A stretch of DNA of 64,000 bases from Burkholderia stagnalis (lineage in GTDB: Bacteria > Pseudomonadota > Gammaproteobacteria > Burkholderiales > Burkholderiaceae). Shown here piece after piece: positions 1-9,285 of the stretch (its first letter is position 1; every line of letters starts with the position of its first letter). The position numbers were made by a program, and so were the translations under genes. The stretch is from assembly GCF_902830275.1 (NCBI RefSeq), contig NZ_CADESW010000007.1:283895-347894 (forward strand). The letters run 5' to 3'. The notes beneath the pieces are model-generated. The model ran no database searches, was not told the origin of the DNA, and saw only the letters and a list, made by a program, of their open reading frames with translations.

Positions 1-54
1 CCGGCGCGGCGGCGGCGCCGTTCCGCCCGAGCGTCCACCGAACCGGAGCATTAC

Positions 55-408
55 ATGAGCGTCATCCTGTCCTGGATCATCAATGCCCTCGCGCTGCTGA
101 TCATCACCTACCTGGTGCCGTCGATCCACATCAAGAGCTTCGGCACCGCGCTGATCGTCGCGGTCGTGCTGGGGTTGATCAACACGGTGATCCGTCCGGT
201 GCTGATCCTGCTGACGCTGCCCGTCACGGTCGTCACGCTCGGGCTGTTCATCCTCGTCGTGAACGCGCTGTGCTTCTGGTTCGCGTCGTCGCTGCTCAAG
301 GGCTTCGAGGTATCCGGGTTCTGGTCCGCATTCTTCGGTTCGATCCTGTACAGCATCGTGTCCTGGCTGCTGTCCGCCCTGATCTTCGGCCAGCGCAACA
401 TCGGCTGA
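55..408 (+). CDS. Small YvlD/phage-holin-4_2-like membrane protein
   Basis: The 117-residue protein is almost entirely hydrophobic, with about four membrane segments and a Gly/Val/Leu-rich centre (residues 30-45) followed by a charged N-T-V-I-R-P turn. This is the pattern of the YvlD / phage holin 4_2 (DUF360) family of inner-membrane proteins, whose biochemical role is not established. The ATG has a GGAG ribosome site 7 bases upstream. It lies 27 bases before metF on the same strand, so the two are probably co-transcribed. Despite the family name there is no phage context here. Confidence 0.8.
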   Translation: MSVILSWIINALALLIITYLVPSIHIKSFGTALIVAVVLGLINTVIRPVLILLTLPVTVVTLGLFILVVNALCFWFASSLLKGFEVSGFWSAFFGSILYSIVSWLLSALIFGQRNIG

Positions 409-435
409 GCGGGCCCGTCCAGCGCCTCCTGAATC

Positions 436-1266
436 ATGAAACCGATCGAACTCTCGTTTGAATTCTTCCCGCCGAAGACGGCGGAAGGCGTCGAGAAGCT
501 GCGCGCGACCCGTGCGCAGCTGCTGCCGCTGAAGCCGAAATTCGTCTCCGTGACGTTCGGCGCCGGCGGCTCGACGCAGCAGGGCACGCTCGATACCGTG
601 CTCGACATGCAGAAGGACGGCCTCGAGGCCGCGCCGCACCTGTCGTGCATCGGCTCGTCGAAGGACAGCCTGCGCGCGATCCTCGACCAGTACCGCTCGC
701 ACGGCATCCGCCACATCGTCGCGCTGCGCGGCGACCTGCCGTCCGGCATGGGCGAGGTGGGCGAGCTGCGCTACGCGTCGGAGCTGGTCAGCTTCATCCG
801 CGCGGAGCATGGCGACTGGTTCCGCATCGAGGTCGCCGGGTATCCGGAATACCATCCGCAGTCGCGCTCGCCGAAGGCCGATCTCGAGAACTTCGCGCGC
901 AAGGTGAAGGCCGGCGCGAATTCCGCGATCACGCAGTACTTCTTCAACGCGGACGCGTATTTCCGCTTCGTCGACGACGCGCGCAAGCTCGGCGTCGAGG
1001 TGCCGATCGTGCCGGGCATCATGCCGATCACGAACTTCTCGCAGCTGATGCGTTTCTCCGAGATGTGCGGCGCCGAAGTGCCGCGCTGGATCGCGCGCCG
1101 GCTCGAGAGCTTCGGCGACGACCGCGACGCGATCCGCGCGTTCGGCGCGGACGTCGTCACGGGCCTGTGCCAGCGCCTGATCGACGCGGGTGTGCCGGGG
1201 CTGCACTTCTATACGCTGAACGCCGCGGCCGCGACCAAGACGATCTGCGAACGGCTCGGCGCGTAA
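436..1266 (+). CDS. metF: Methylenetetrahydrofolate reductase MetF
   Basis: This enzyme reduces 5,10-methylene-THF to 5-methyl-THF with FAD and NADH, supplying the methyl group for methionine synthesis in the cytoplasm. The 276-residue protein opens with the family hallmark SFEFFPPKT; Glu9 corresponds to the catalytic Glu28 of E. coli. It continues with the typical S-V-T-F-G-A-G-G-S loop (residues 38-46) and a C-terminal H-F-Y-T-L-N stretch. It is slightly shorter than E. coli MetF (296 residues), mainly at the N terminus. A strong bidirectional terminator follows. Confidence 0.97.
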   Translation: MKPIELSFEFFPPKTAEGVEKLRATRAQLLPLKPKFVSVTFGAGGSTQQGTLDTVLDMQKDGLEAAPHLSCIGSSKDSLRAILDQYRSHGIRHIVALRGDLPSGMGEVGELRYASELVSFIRAEHGDWFRIEVAGYPEYHPQSRSPKADLENFARKVKAGANSAITQYFFNADAYFRFVDDARKLGVEVPIVPGIMPITNFSQLMRFSEMCGAEVPRWIARRLESFGDDRDAIRAFGADVVTGLCQRLIDAGVPGLHFYTLNAAAATKTICERLGA

Positions 1267-1287
1267 GCGTCGCGGTCTGCGCATGTG

Positions 1288-1323
1288 AAAAGCCCCGCCG
1301 GCATTGCCGGCGGGGCTTTTTCT
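1288..1323. terminator. Bidirectional rho-independent terminator, metF / amidase
   Basis: A GC-rich inverted repeat (AGCCCCGCCGGC / GCCGGCGGGGCT) is flanked by AAAA on the left and TTTTTCTTT on the right. It can terminate metF on the plus strand and the convergent amidase gene on the minus strand. Confidence 0.9.
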
Positions 1324-1337
1324 TTGGCCCGCCGGTT

Positions 1338-2819
1338 CTACCCCCGCGCCTGCATCAGCGGCGGCCGGCGCTCGAACCACGGCCGCGCCTGCTCGAGCTG
1401 CCGCGCGAGCTTCAGCAGCAGCGCGTCGTCGCCGTGGCGCGCGACGAACTGCACGCCGATCGGCAGGCCGCGCGCATTCCAGCAGAGCGGCACCGACATC
1501 GCCGGCTGGCCGGTCAGGTTGAACAGCTCGGTGCAGCCGGCCCACGCGAACGCCTTCTGCGACGCCTGCGCGAGCAACGCCTTCAGCAGCGGCTTGATCG
1601 GCAGCGCCGCGAGCAGCTTCATCTGCGCCTGCTCGAACGGCGTCGGCTGCAGCTCGCCGATCCGCACCGGCGGGCCCGCGAGCGACGCGCACAGGATCAC
1701 GTCGTAGCGCGCGACGTGCCGCGCGACCTGCACGGTGAGCTGGCGCTGCCACTCGAGCACGTCGGGCAGCCGCGTGCGCGCGAGCCGCCGGCCGACGACG
1801 GCCATCGCCCAGGTCGCCGCCTCGAATTCGCTGCGCCGCGGCGTGCGCCCGGTCAGCGCACGCGCGCCGAGCACCATCTCCTCGGCGATCGTCGACCACA
1901 GCGTCAGGAAGGTTTCGGCGGCGCGCGCGTAGTCGACGTTCAGCGCGGCCGGTTCGACGTGATGGCCGAGCGACGCGACGAGCGCGGCGGCGTCGTCGAG
2001 CGCCGCGCGCGTGTCGGCGGCGAGCGCCGGCGCGAGCATCGGGTCGACGACGACGCCGATCCGCAGCGCGTCGGGCGGCGTGTCGAGCGCGCCGAGGAAG
2101 GTACCGGGCGCACCGGGCGGCAGCGCCTGGCCGGTCGTGACGTCGAGCAGCAGCGCGCTGTCGCGCACGCTGCGCGCCACCGCGTGCTGCACCACCAGGT
2201 CGCCGTTCATCGGGATGTCGACGAGCGCCGGATGGCGGCTGGGCTTCAGGCCGAACAGCCCGCAGCACGACGCGGGGATGCGGATCGAGCCGCCGCCGTC
2301 GGACGCATGCGCGAGCGGCACGATACCGGCCGCGACGGCCGCCGCCGCGCCGCCGCTCGAGCCGCCCGGCGTGTGGTCGAGGCTCCACGGGTTGCGGCAC
2401 GCGCCGAACAGCGCCGGCTCGGTGTAAGGCATCTGGCCGATCTCGGACGTGTTGGTCTTGCCGAAGAAGTTGAAGCCGGCCGCGCGGCTGCGCGCGATCA
2501 GCGGCGAATCGGCGTCGGGCGCGAAATACCGGTAGTGCCGGCTGCCCATCGACAGCGGCAGGCCCGCCACGGCCGCGCCGAGATCCTTGATGAGGTAGGG
2601 CACGCCGGCAAACGGCGCGCCGGGCGCGGGCGGCGCGGCGGCGCGCTCGCGCGCGGCGTCGTAGTCCTGCAGCACGATCGCGTTGATCGCCGGATTGACC
2701 GCTTCGGCCTGCGCGATCGCCGCGTCGAGCAGCTCGCGCGGGCTCACCTTGCGTTGACGGACGAGATCGGCGAGGCCGATCGCGTCATGGGCGAGATAGT
2801 CCGAAAGCACCGCTGTCAC
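1338..2819 (-). CDS. Amidase-signature family amidase
   Basis: This is a 493-residue cytoplasmic hydrolase of the amidase signature family, which cleaves carboxamides to acid and ammonia through a Ser-cisSer-Lys triad. The expected residues are visible: Lys78 in V-P-Y-L-I-K-D, the PGGSSGGAAAAVAAG signature with Ser154, and Ser178 in D-G-G-G-S-I-R-I-P-A. Length fits stand-alone amidases rather than GatA: no gatB or gatC lies nearby, and the substrate cannot be read from sequence. It is convergent with metF and apparently monocistronic. Confidence 0.93.
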   Translation of the reverse strand: MTAVLSDYLAHDAIGLADLVRQRKVSPRELLDAAIAQAEAVNPAINAIVLQDYDAARERAAAPPAPGAPFAGVPYLIKDLGAAVAGLPLSMGSRHYRYFAPDADSPLIARSRAAGFNFFGKTNTSEIGQMPYTEPALFGACRNPWSLDHTPGGSSGGAAAAVAAGIVPLAHASDGGGSIRIPASCCGLFGLKPSRHPALVDIPMNGDLVVQHAVARSVRDSALLLDVTTGQALPPGAPGTFLGALDTPPDALRIGVVVDPMLAPALAADTRAALDDAAALVASLGHHVEPAALNVDYARAAETFLTLWSTIAEEMVLGARALTGRTPRRSEFEAATWAMAVVGRRLARTRLPDVLEWQRQLTVQVARHVARYDVILCASLAGPPVRIGELQPTPFEQAQMKLLAALPIKPLLKALLAQASQKAFAWAGCTELFNLTGQPAMSVPLCWNARGLPIGVQFVARHGDDALLLKLARQLEQARPWFERRPPLMQARG

Positions 2820-2887
2820 CCCCGTTGCGACGTGTCGCGATGAAGAGAGGCGGCCGGCCCCGCGCGGAGCCGCCGCCGAGGCGCGCG

Positions 2888-3580
2888 TTACAGATGCTCG
2901 GCGAGGAACGTCAGCGTGCGGCCGTGCGCGAGCGCCGCCGCGCGCTGGTTGTACGACGCGCGATCCGTGCAGTTGAAGCCGTGCTCGGCGCCCGCGTACA
3001 GGTGGAACGCCGCATTGTCGCGGCCCGCGAAGGCCGCCTTCACCTGGTCGACCGCCGCGAGCGGGATGCCGTGGTCGTTCTCCGCATAATGGAACAGGAT
3101 CGGTTGCGTGATGCGGCCGGCGACGTCGAGCGCGTTCTGGATCCCGCCGCCGTAGTACGCGACCGCCGCGTCGATCTTGCCGGTCGCGGCCGTGAGGTAT
3201 GCGAGGCGGCCGCCGAAGCAGTAGCCGATCGCGGCGAGCTTGCCGTCGACTTCGGGCCGCGCGCGCAGCAGGTCGGCCGCCGCCGCGATGTCCGCGACCG
3301 CCGCGTTCACGTCGGTCTTCTGCAGCAGCTCGATGCCCTTGTCGCGATCCGCGCCGTCGTAGGCCAGCTCGACGCGCGGCTGCGTGCGCCAGAACACGTC
3401 CGGCGCGAGCGCGACGTAGCCGTCGGCCGCGTACTGGTCGGCCACCGCGCGGATGTGCGCGTTCACGCCGAAAATCTCCTGCAGGATGAGGACGGCCGGG
3501 CCCGTGCCGCGCTTCGGCAGCGCGAGGTAGCCGCCGAAGCTGTCATTGCCGGTCGGGATGTCGATCCATTGTGCAGTCAC
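2888..3580 (-). CDS. Dienelactone hydrolase family protein
   Basis: This 230-residue alpha/beta hydrolase belongs to the dienelactone hydrolase family, which opens enol-lactone rings and related esters. The Cys-Asp-His triad is visible in G-Y-C-F-G-G-R, E-N-D-H-G-I-P and A-E-H-G-F. I chose the GTG start because AGGAG sits 6 bases upstream and the family alignment begins there with T-A-Q-W-I-D-I-P. The reading frame stays open another 47 codons upstream, but that stretch does not resemble the family. No chlorocatechol genes lie nearby, so the physiological substrate is unknown. Confidence 0.9.
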   Translation of the reverse strand: MTAQWIDIPTGNDSFGGYLALPKRGTGPAVLILQEIFGVNAHIRAVADQYAADGYVALAPDVFWRTQPRVELAYDGADRDKGIELLQKTDVNAAVADIAAAADLLRARPEVDGKLAAIGYCFGGRLAYLTAATGKIDAAVAYYGGGIQNALDVAGRITQPILFHYAENDHGIPLAAVDQVKAAFAGRDNAAFHLYAGAEHGFNCTDRASYNQRAAALAHGRTLTFLAEHL

Positions 3581-3814
3581 GTTGAACTCCTGGCGAGCGA
3601 GGCCGCGCCGCGCGCGTCTCGCGGATGGAAAAAGGGGTCGGTCTAGTGTGCCATCAAACATCGCGGGCTGCAGTGCGCGGCCCTGGGTGCCGGGTTCTCG
3701 CGCGGCGATCGTTCCGTTCACGATTATTCATTTTTCGGTGGCGCGGCGCTTCGGTACAGTCGATCGCACCAGCCCTTTACAAAGCGCTTGCGCGCGTCAC
3801 CGAAGGATCCCGCC

Positions 3815-4894
3815 ATGTCCGCCCATTCCCTTTCCACGCCGTTCGCCGAACGCTTCGGCCTGCGCCTGCCGCTCGTGCAGGCGCCGATGGTTGGCGCGAC
3901 CACGCCCGCGATGGTCGCGGCCGCGTCGAATGCCGGCGCGCTCGGCAGCCTCGGCGCGGGCGCGTTGCCGCCCGAGCGTCTCGCCGACGAAGTCGCGCAG
4001 ATTCGCGCGGCCACCGATCGCCCGTTCGCGGTCAACCTGTTCGTGCTGACGGAGGCGGCGCCCGACGCGGCGACGCTCGCGCGCGCGCTCGCGGCGATCG
4101 ACCCGCTCAACGCCGCGCTCGGCCTGCCGCCCGGCACGGCGCCCGCGCGCTTCGCGCCCGATTTCCGTGCCCAGCTCGACATGCTCGTATCGCTGCGCGT
4201 GCCGGTCGCGAGCTTCACGTTCGGCGTGCTCGACGCGGCCGATGTTGCTCGGCTGAAGGCGGCCGGCACCTACGTGATCGGCACCGCGACGCACGTCGCC
4301 GAAGGGCTGGCATGGCAGCAGGCCGGCGCCGACGCGGTGTCCGCGCAGGGCGCCGAGGCGGGCGGCCACCGCGGCACGTTCATCGGCGCGGCCGACGACG
4401 CGCTGATCGGCACGATGGCGCTCGTGCCGCAGCTCGTCGACGCGACCGGGCTGCCGGTGCTCGCGGCCGGCGGCATCATGGACGGCCGCGGCATCGCGGC
4501 GGCGCGCGCGCTCGGCGCGCAGGCGGCGCAGCTCGGCACCGCGTTCCTCACCTGCGCGGAAAGCGCGATCGCGCTCGACTGGAAGGCACGGCTGCGCGCG
4601 AGCGCCGACACGTCGACGCAGGTCACGCGCGCGATCACCGGGCGTCATGCGCGCGGGCTGCGCAACACGCTGATGGCGCGGCTCGGCGCGCGGCCCGAAG
4701 ACGTCGCGCCGTATCCGGTGCAGAACGCGCTCACGCAGCCGCTGCGCCAGGCCGCCGCGCGCGCGAACGACGGCGACTACCTGGCGCTGTGGGCCGGGCA
4801 GGGCGCGCCGCTCACGCGCCGGCGCGGCGACGCGCTGACGACGTCGCAGCTGATCGACGCGCTCGATGCCGAATGGCGTGCGGCGGCGGGCTGA
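3815..4894 (+). CDS. Nitronate monooxygenase family flavoprotein
   Basis: This 359-residue protein is an FMN-dependent TIM barrel of the 2-nitropropane dioxygenase / nitronate monooxygenase family, which oxidises toxic alkyl nitronates. Recognisable features are the N-terminal P-L-V-Q-A-P-M-V-G-A strand that binds FMN, the Q-G-A-E-A-G-G-H-R-G loop carrying the catalytic-type His, and the P-V-L-A-A-G-G-I-M-D-G phosphate-binding turn. The start ATG follows GAAGGA by 7 bases; an in-frame ATG 27 bases upstream lacks such a site. It appears monocistronic. Related enoyl-ACP reductase (FabK) activity cannot be excluded. Confidence 0.92.
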   Translation: MSAHSLSTPFAERFGLRLPLVQAPMVGATTPAMVAAASNAGALGSLGAGALPPERLADEVAQIRAATDRPFAVNLFVLTEAAPDAATLARALAAIDPLNAALGLPPGTAPARFAPDFRAQLDMLVSLRVPVASFTFGVLDAADVARLKAAGTYVIGTATHVAEGLAWQQAGADAVSAQGAEAGGHRGTFIGAADDALIGTMALVPQLVDATGLPVLAAGGIMDGRGIAAARALGAQAAQLGTAFLTCAESAIALDWKARLRASADTSTQVTRAITGRHARGLRNTLMARLGARPEDVAPYPVQNALTQPLRQAAARANDGDYLALWAGQGAPLTRRRGDALTTSQLIDALDAEWRAAAG

Positions 4895-5310
4895 TCACAG
4901 CCTGTTCGACATCGGCGATACGCGCGCGCCGGCGCGCGTATCGTGCAGCGATCCCGCGTACAAAATGGCGATCAAAAACAAGTCGGGATTGCATTGAATA
5001 CAGCCTTTCGCGCGGGCGTGAGAAATTAGCGGAAACCCTTATCCGGCCGGGCTCTCGGCGATCTCTGAAAGGCGTTTGATACGCATCCGCATCGGTAGTG
5101 TTACCACTACCCCAAAAAAGTCCCACAAATTAATTTGATCACCTACACTTCGGCGCAAGTACGGTCGGGCGGCTGCTAAAAGCGGCGGCTTGACGTGCTG
5201 AGGCCAAGTGCATGAACGATGCAACCGGCGAATCGTCCAGTGAATGCAAACACAGGGATGGCAGCGGGGCACCGGGCGATGGCGTTTTTGGGACGAAACT
5301 GGAGACTTAC
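4895..5310. other. Intergenic region upstream of the binding-protein gene
   Basis: No gene is supported in this 416-base stretch. It is less GC-rich than its surroundings towards the right end (A/T-rich around 5113-5135) and contains a perfect 7-bp inverted repeat, GGTAGTG-ttac-CACTACC, at 5094-5111. That repeat lies about 200 bases before the next start codon and is a candidate operator. A GGAGA ribosome site at 5301-5305 serves the following gene. Confidence 0.6.
5094..5111. promoter_or_regulatory. Inverted repeat GGTAGTG-N4-CACTACC, candidate operator
   Basis: This is a perfect 7-bp dyad with a 4-base centre, followed by CCCAAAAAAG. It sits in the non-coding region before the branched-chain-amino-acid-type binding protein gene. 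The cognate regulator is unknown, and a short hairpin in a leader transcript is the alternative reading. Confidence 0.4.
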
Positions 5311-6453
5311 ATGAAAATCAAGATGCAAAAGCTGTTGCCGATCACTGCAGCGGCGATGCTGTGCGCTGCTGCCGCAAGCAACGCGTCCGCCCAACAAGTC
5401 GTCAAGATCGGCCACGTTGCGCCGTTGACGGGTGGTATTGCACACCTTGGCAAGGACAACGAAAACGGCGCGCGTCTCGCGGTGGAAGAGGCCAACGCCA
5501 AGGGCCTGACGATCGGCGGCCAGAAGATCACGCTTCAGCTCGACCCGCAGGACGATGCAGCCGACCCGCGCCAGGCCACGCAGGTCGCGCAGAAGCTCGT
5601 CGACGACAAGGTCGTCGCGGTGGTCGGCCACCTGAACTCGGGCACGTCGATCCCGGCCTCGAAGATCTACAGCGATGCGGGCATCGTGCAGATCTCGCCG
5701 TCGGCGACCAACCCGGCTTACACGCAGCAAGGCTTCAAGACGACGTACCGCGTCGTCGCGACCGACGCGCAGCAGGGCCCGGCGCTTGCGAACTATGCGC
5801 ATTCGAAGGGCATCAAGAGCGTCGCCGTGGTCGACGATTCGACCGCCTACGGCCAGGGTCTCGCGAACGAATTCGAGAAGAAGGCGAAGGCGCTCGGCCT
5901 GAAGGTGATGTCGCACGATGCGACGAACGACAAGGCGGTCGACTTCCGCGCGATCCTGACCAAGATCAAGGGCGAGAACCCGGACGCGATCATGTACGGC
6001 GGCATGGATGCGACCGGCGGCCCGTTCGCGAAGCAGGCGAAGCAGCTCGGCCTGCGCGCGAAGATCTTCGCGGGCGACGGCGTGTGCACGGAAAAGCTGG
6101 CCGACCTGGCCGGCGATGCGACCGACAACGTCGTGTGCTCGGAAGCCGGTGCGTCGCTCGAGAAGATGCCGGGCGGCGGCGCGTTCAAGGCCAAGTTCGA
6201 GAAGCGTTTCGGCCAGCCGATCCAGATCTACGCGCCGTTCACGTATGACGCGGTGAACATCATCGTCGACGCGATGAAGCGCTCGAACTCGACGGATCCG
6301 GCGAAGATCCTGGCGGCGATGCCGGCGACGAACTACACGGGCGTGATCGGCACGACGACCTTCGATTCGAAGGGCGACCTGCAGCACGGCGTGATCTCGC
6401 TTTACAACTACAAGAGCGGCAAGAAGACGCTGCTCGACGAAGTGAAGATGTAA
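5311..6453 (+). CDS. ABC transporter periplasmic substrate-binding protein, Leu/Ile/Val type
   Basis: This 380-residue periplasmic binding protein resembles LivJ/LivK of the branched-chain amino-acid uptake family. A signal peptide with a positively charged start, an Ala-rich core and an A-S-A cleavage site ends near residue 27. The mature part begins V-V-K-I-G-H-V-A-P-L-T-G-G, the family's first strand. The ATG is preceded by GGAGA at 6-10 bases; the in-frame upstream ATG would hide the signal peptide. No permease or ATPase genes are adjacent, so it works with a transporter encoded elsewhere. A clean terminator follows. Confidence 0.93.
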   Translation: MKIKMQKLLPITAAAMLCAAAASNASAQQVVKIGHVAPLTGGIAHLGKDNENGARLAVEEANAKGLTIGGQKITLQLDPQDDAADPRQATQVAQKLVDDKVVAVVGHLNSGTSIPASKIYSDAGIVQISPSATNPAYTQQGFKTTYRVVATDAQQGPALANYAHSKGIKSVAVVDDSTAYGQGLANEFEKKAKALGLKVMSHDATNDKAVDFRAILTKIKGENPDAIMYGGMDATGGPFAKQAKQLGLRAKIFAGDGVCTEKLADLAGDATDNVVCSEAGASLEKMPGGGAFKAKFEKRFGQPIQIYAPFTYDAVNIIVDAMKRSNSTDPAKILAAMPATNYTGVIGTTTFDSKGDLQHGVISLYNYKSGKKTLLDEVKM

Positions 6454-6474
6454 TCAAGCGGTCGACGGAGGGGT

Positions 6475-6514
6475 GAAGCGCGCATGCGGCAACGCATGCG
6501 CGCTTCGTTTTTTT
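6475..6514 (+). terminator. Rho-independent terminator with GCAA tetraloop
   Basis: A perfect 14-bp stem (GAAGCGCGCATGCG / CGCATGCGCGCTTC) closes on a GCAA tetraloop and is followed by GTTTTTTT. It terminates the binding-protein gene 21 bases after its stop. Confidence 0.95.
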
Positions 6515-6539
6515 GTGACGCGGGCGCGGTGACTTGCCG

Positions 6540-7742
6540 TCAGAGCTTCAGATGCGCGAGCACCTTCGGCGCGATGGCCGCGACGAGCGCCGCGCACAGC
6601 GCGACGACCGCGAGCCCGATCGTCAGGTTCGCGGCCTGCGCGACCGCGCCGATCACGACCGGTCCGAACAGCAGTCCGAAATACGCGAGGCCGGCCACGT
6701 GCGCGAGGCCTTCGGCCGCATGGATGCCCTTCACGCGCGCGGCGGCGGCGAACAGCACCGGCATCATGTTCGCGAGGCCGAGCCCCATCAACGTGAAGCC
6801 GGTCAGCACGGCGGCCGGATGCGGCAGCAGCAGCGCGCCGATCATGCCCGCGCACGCGAGCGACGCGCTCGCGAACACGAGCTGCGGCGCGCCGAAGCGG
6901 GCGCGCACCGCGTCGCCGGCGAAGCGCGCGGCCGCCATGCCGCCGGAGAACGCCGCATACGCGGCGCTCGCGAGCGCGGGGCTGGCCGCGACGACGTCGC
7001 GCATGTACACCGTCGCCCAGTCGTACATCGCGCCTTCGGCGATCAGCGCGATCAGCGCGATGCCGCCGAGCATCCACAGCGCGGGCGAGCGCCAGCGGTT
7101 GCCGCCGCCGTGCGCATGCTCGTGATGCGGGACGTGCGGCAGCACCGCCGGGCACGACGCGACGAGCACCGCGGCGCTCACCGCCGCGGCGAGCGCGAGA
7201 TGCGCGGCGGGCGCCATGCCGGCCGACAGCAGCGCGCCGCCGGCCGCCGCGCCGGCCATCCCGCCGACGCTGAACATGCCGTGCAGCGCCGACATGATCG
7301 GCCGTCCGAGCGCGATCTCGACCGCGCTCGCCTCCGCGTTCATCGCGACGTCGAGCGTCGCCATCGAGAAGCCGAACAGCGCGAGCACCGCGAGCAGCAT
7401 CCAGTAGTCGGGCACGACGAGGATCAGCGCGCCGCAGGCCGACATCACGAGCCCGCCCGCGAGGCACGCGGTGCGCGAGCCGACGCGCGCGATCCAGCGC
7501 GCGACCGTCAGCATCGCGGCGATCGAGCCGCCCGCGACCGCGAACAGCGCGATCGACAGCAGCCCGGGGCTCAGCGCGAACTTGTCGCGCACGGTCGGCA
7601 CGTGCACGCCCCAGGACGCGTACATCATGCCGGCGACGAAGAACAGCGCCATCGTGGCGGTGCGGGCTCGCTGGCGGACCGGCAGCGACAGGGCGAGGTG
7701 GGCGGCGGGCGCCGCCGCGAGGTCGGGGGAGGAATCGGACAC
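6540..7742 (-). CDS. MFS transporter
   Basis: This roughly 400-residue polytopic inner-membrane protein has about twelve hydrophobic segments. It opens with a short charged tail and a first helix (M-A-L-F-F-V-A-G-M-M-Y-A-S-W), and a His-rich loop (V-P-H-H-E-H-A-H-G-G-G) separates the two halves. The major facilitator assignment rests on this architecture and the loop after helix 2; the substrate is unknown. The start is uncertain: I chose a GTG just before S-D-S-S-P-D, but its ribosome site is weak. The frame stays open for another 700 bases through the heptamer minisatellite, which is very unlikely to be coding. Confidence 0.85.
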   Translation of the reverse strand: MSDSSPDLAAAPAAHLALSLPVRQRARTATMALFFVAGMMYASWGVHVPTVRDKFALSPGLLSIALFAVAGGSIAAMLTVARWIARVGSRTACLAGGLVMSACGALILVVPDYWMLLAVLALFGFSMATLDVAMNAEASAVEIALGRPIMSALHGMFSVGGMAGAAAGGALLSAGMAPAAHLALAAAVSAAVLVASCPAVLPHVPHHEHAHGGGNRWRSPALWMLGGIALIALIAEGAMYDWATVYMRDVVAASPALASAAYAAFSGGMAAARFAGDAVRARFGAPQLVFASASLACAGMIGALLLPHPAAVLTGFTLMGLGLANMMPVLFAAAARVKGIHAAEGLAHVAGLAYFGLLFGPVVIGAVAQAANLTIGLAVVALCAALVAAIAPKVLAHLKL

Positions 7743-7828
7743 GGAAAGCTCGTCAGGAGAAAGATGCGCGGACGTACGCGACGTCGCCGGGAATCGTCCG
7801 ATTCTATCGAACCCCTTACGATTCCGCA

Positions 7829-8094
<266 letters not shown>

Positions 8095-8271
8095 CCGGGC
8101 GGGGGAGCGCGGCAGGCGCGCGAGGCCCGTGATGCCCGTGACGCCCAATGACACGCGGCACCCCGCATCCGGCACCTGCCGATCGGACGATGCGCGGTAA
8201 CGGCTGCGACGGGTAACATCGATCCGCACGCGGCCTGCACGATGCGCCGCGATTCGACCGCAGGAGATTTC

Positions 8272-8931
8272 GTGAACATCGACCCCGCCCTTCCGTTGCA
8301 CCTGCTGCACCGCTGCGCGCTCGGCACGCTCGCGACGCACGCGCGCGATCCGCAAGGCTTCCCGTATCCGACGGTCGTGCCGTTCGCGCCGGATGCGCGC
8401 CACCGGCCGGTGATCCTCGTGAGCGGCCTCGCCGAGCACACGCGCAATCTCGCCGCCGACCCGCGCGCGGGCTTCCTGATCGTCGACGCGCCCGACGGCG
8501 ACGTGCTGAACGCCGAGCGCGCGACGCTGCTCGGCCGCTTCGCACCGGTCGACGCCGATCCGCATCTCGCCGCGCGCTACCTGCGCTACGAGCCGGACGC
8601 GGCGCGCTATCTCGCGCTCGGCGACTTCACGTTCCGGGCGCTCGACGTCGAGCGGCTGCGCTATATCGGCGGGTTCGGCCGGATGGGCTGGGTGGAGGGC
8701 ACGGCGCTCGACGCGCATGCGCCGCTCGGGTTCGACGACGAGCAGGCGCTGTGGGCCGCGTACGACACCGCCGGCGTGCGGCGCGCCGGGCTCGACCTGC
8801 TGGGCGTCGACCGCTGCGGCGCGGACTGGCGCGTTGACGGCCGGCGGCTGCGCACCGCATTCGATGCGCCGCAGACGGACCTCGGCGCACTGCGCGCGCG
8901 GCTGCTCGAATGCGCGCAAGGTGTGACCTGA
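8272..8931 (+). CDS. HugZ-like pyridoxamine-5'-phosphate-oxidase-fold protein
   Basis: This 219-residue protein resembles the HugZ / DUF2470 group: an N-terminal flavin-binding-type split barrel (residues 5-145, with C-A-L-G-T-L-A-T-H and P-T-V-V-P-F-A strands) followed by a C-terminal DUF2470-like helical domain. Family members include haem oxygenases for iron acquisition, but many are uncharacterised, and no haem uptake genes are near. The GTG start is chosen because AGGAG sits 5-6 bases upstream. A His-rich haem-binding tail like that of Helicobacter HugZ is not evident. Confidence 0.85.
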   Translation: MNIDPALPLHLLHRCALGTLATHARDPQGFPYPTVVPFAPDARHRPVILVSGLAEHTRNLAADPRAGFLIVDAPDGDVLNAERATLLGRFAPVDADPHLAARYLRYEPDAARYLALGDFTFRALDVERLRYIGGFGRMGWVEGTALDAHAPLGFDDEQALWAAYDTAGVRRAGLDLLGVDRCGADWRVDGRRLRTAFDAPQTDLGALRARLLECAQGVT

Positions 8932-9285
8932 CGTCGCGGTTCTCCAATGTTTAATTCCGTTGACTATACAAGTGGATTTTGTCGAACCTGTCGTCAGATG
9001 AAAGCTTTGATTTTATCGATGCAGGGTAATTGCGTATGCTGAAAGTCTTAATGCGTTGCGGCTTATGTCCTAATCTCCGTGTAAGGACGTGAAAAATTGA
9101 GAAATCGGCGCGGCGGGTCAAAATGACCTGGCTGAATGGCAATTCGAATCGGTATTTTCATTGAGTCTCGCTTCAATCAAATCTTTTTTGTGCTAATCTC
9201 TGGCTTCAAAATCCGAGGCACAGATATTTCAAGAATGGTGAGCCGGCTGCAGATCGGCGCCATTGGTCAGATAAAAAGGGAAACT
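8932..9285. promoter_or_regulatory. A/T-rich upstream region of the H-NS-like gene
   Basis: This 354-base stretch has no supported gene and is conspicuously A/T-rich compared with its neighbours, including long TTTT and AAAA runs around 9170-9200. Such curved DNA is typical of promoters of H-NS-type genes, which often autoregulate. I could not pick one convincing -35/-10 pair. The translation start is marked by AAAAGGG at 9274-9280. Confidence 0.6.

Noticed and set aside
55..408. Phage holin suggesting a prophage
   Set aside because: The family name is historical; the gene lies directly upstream of metF with no phage genes nearby.
5212..5310. Upstream ATG extending the periplasmic binding protein by 33 residues
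   Set aside because: The extension would bury the signal peptide; the internal ATG at 5311 has GGAGA and starts exactly at the signal sequence.
8951..9142. 63-codon minus-strand frame upstream of the H-NS-like gene
   Set aside because: It lies in the A/T-rich promoter region, lacks a convincing ribosome site and has no recognisable features.
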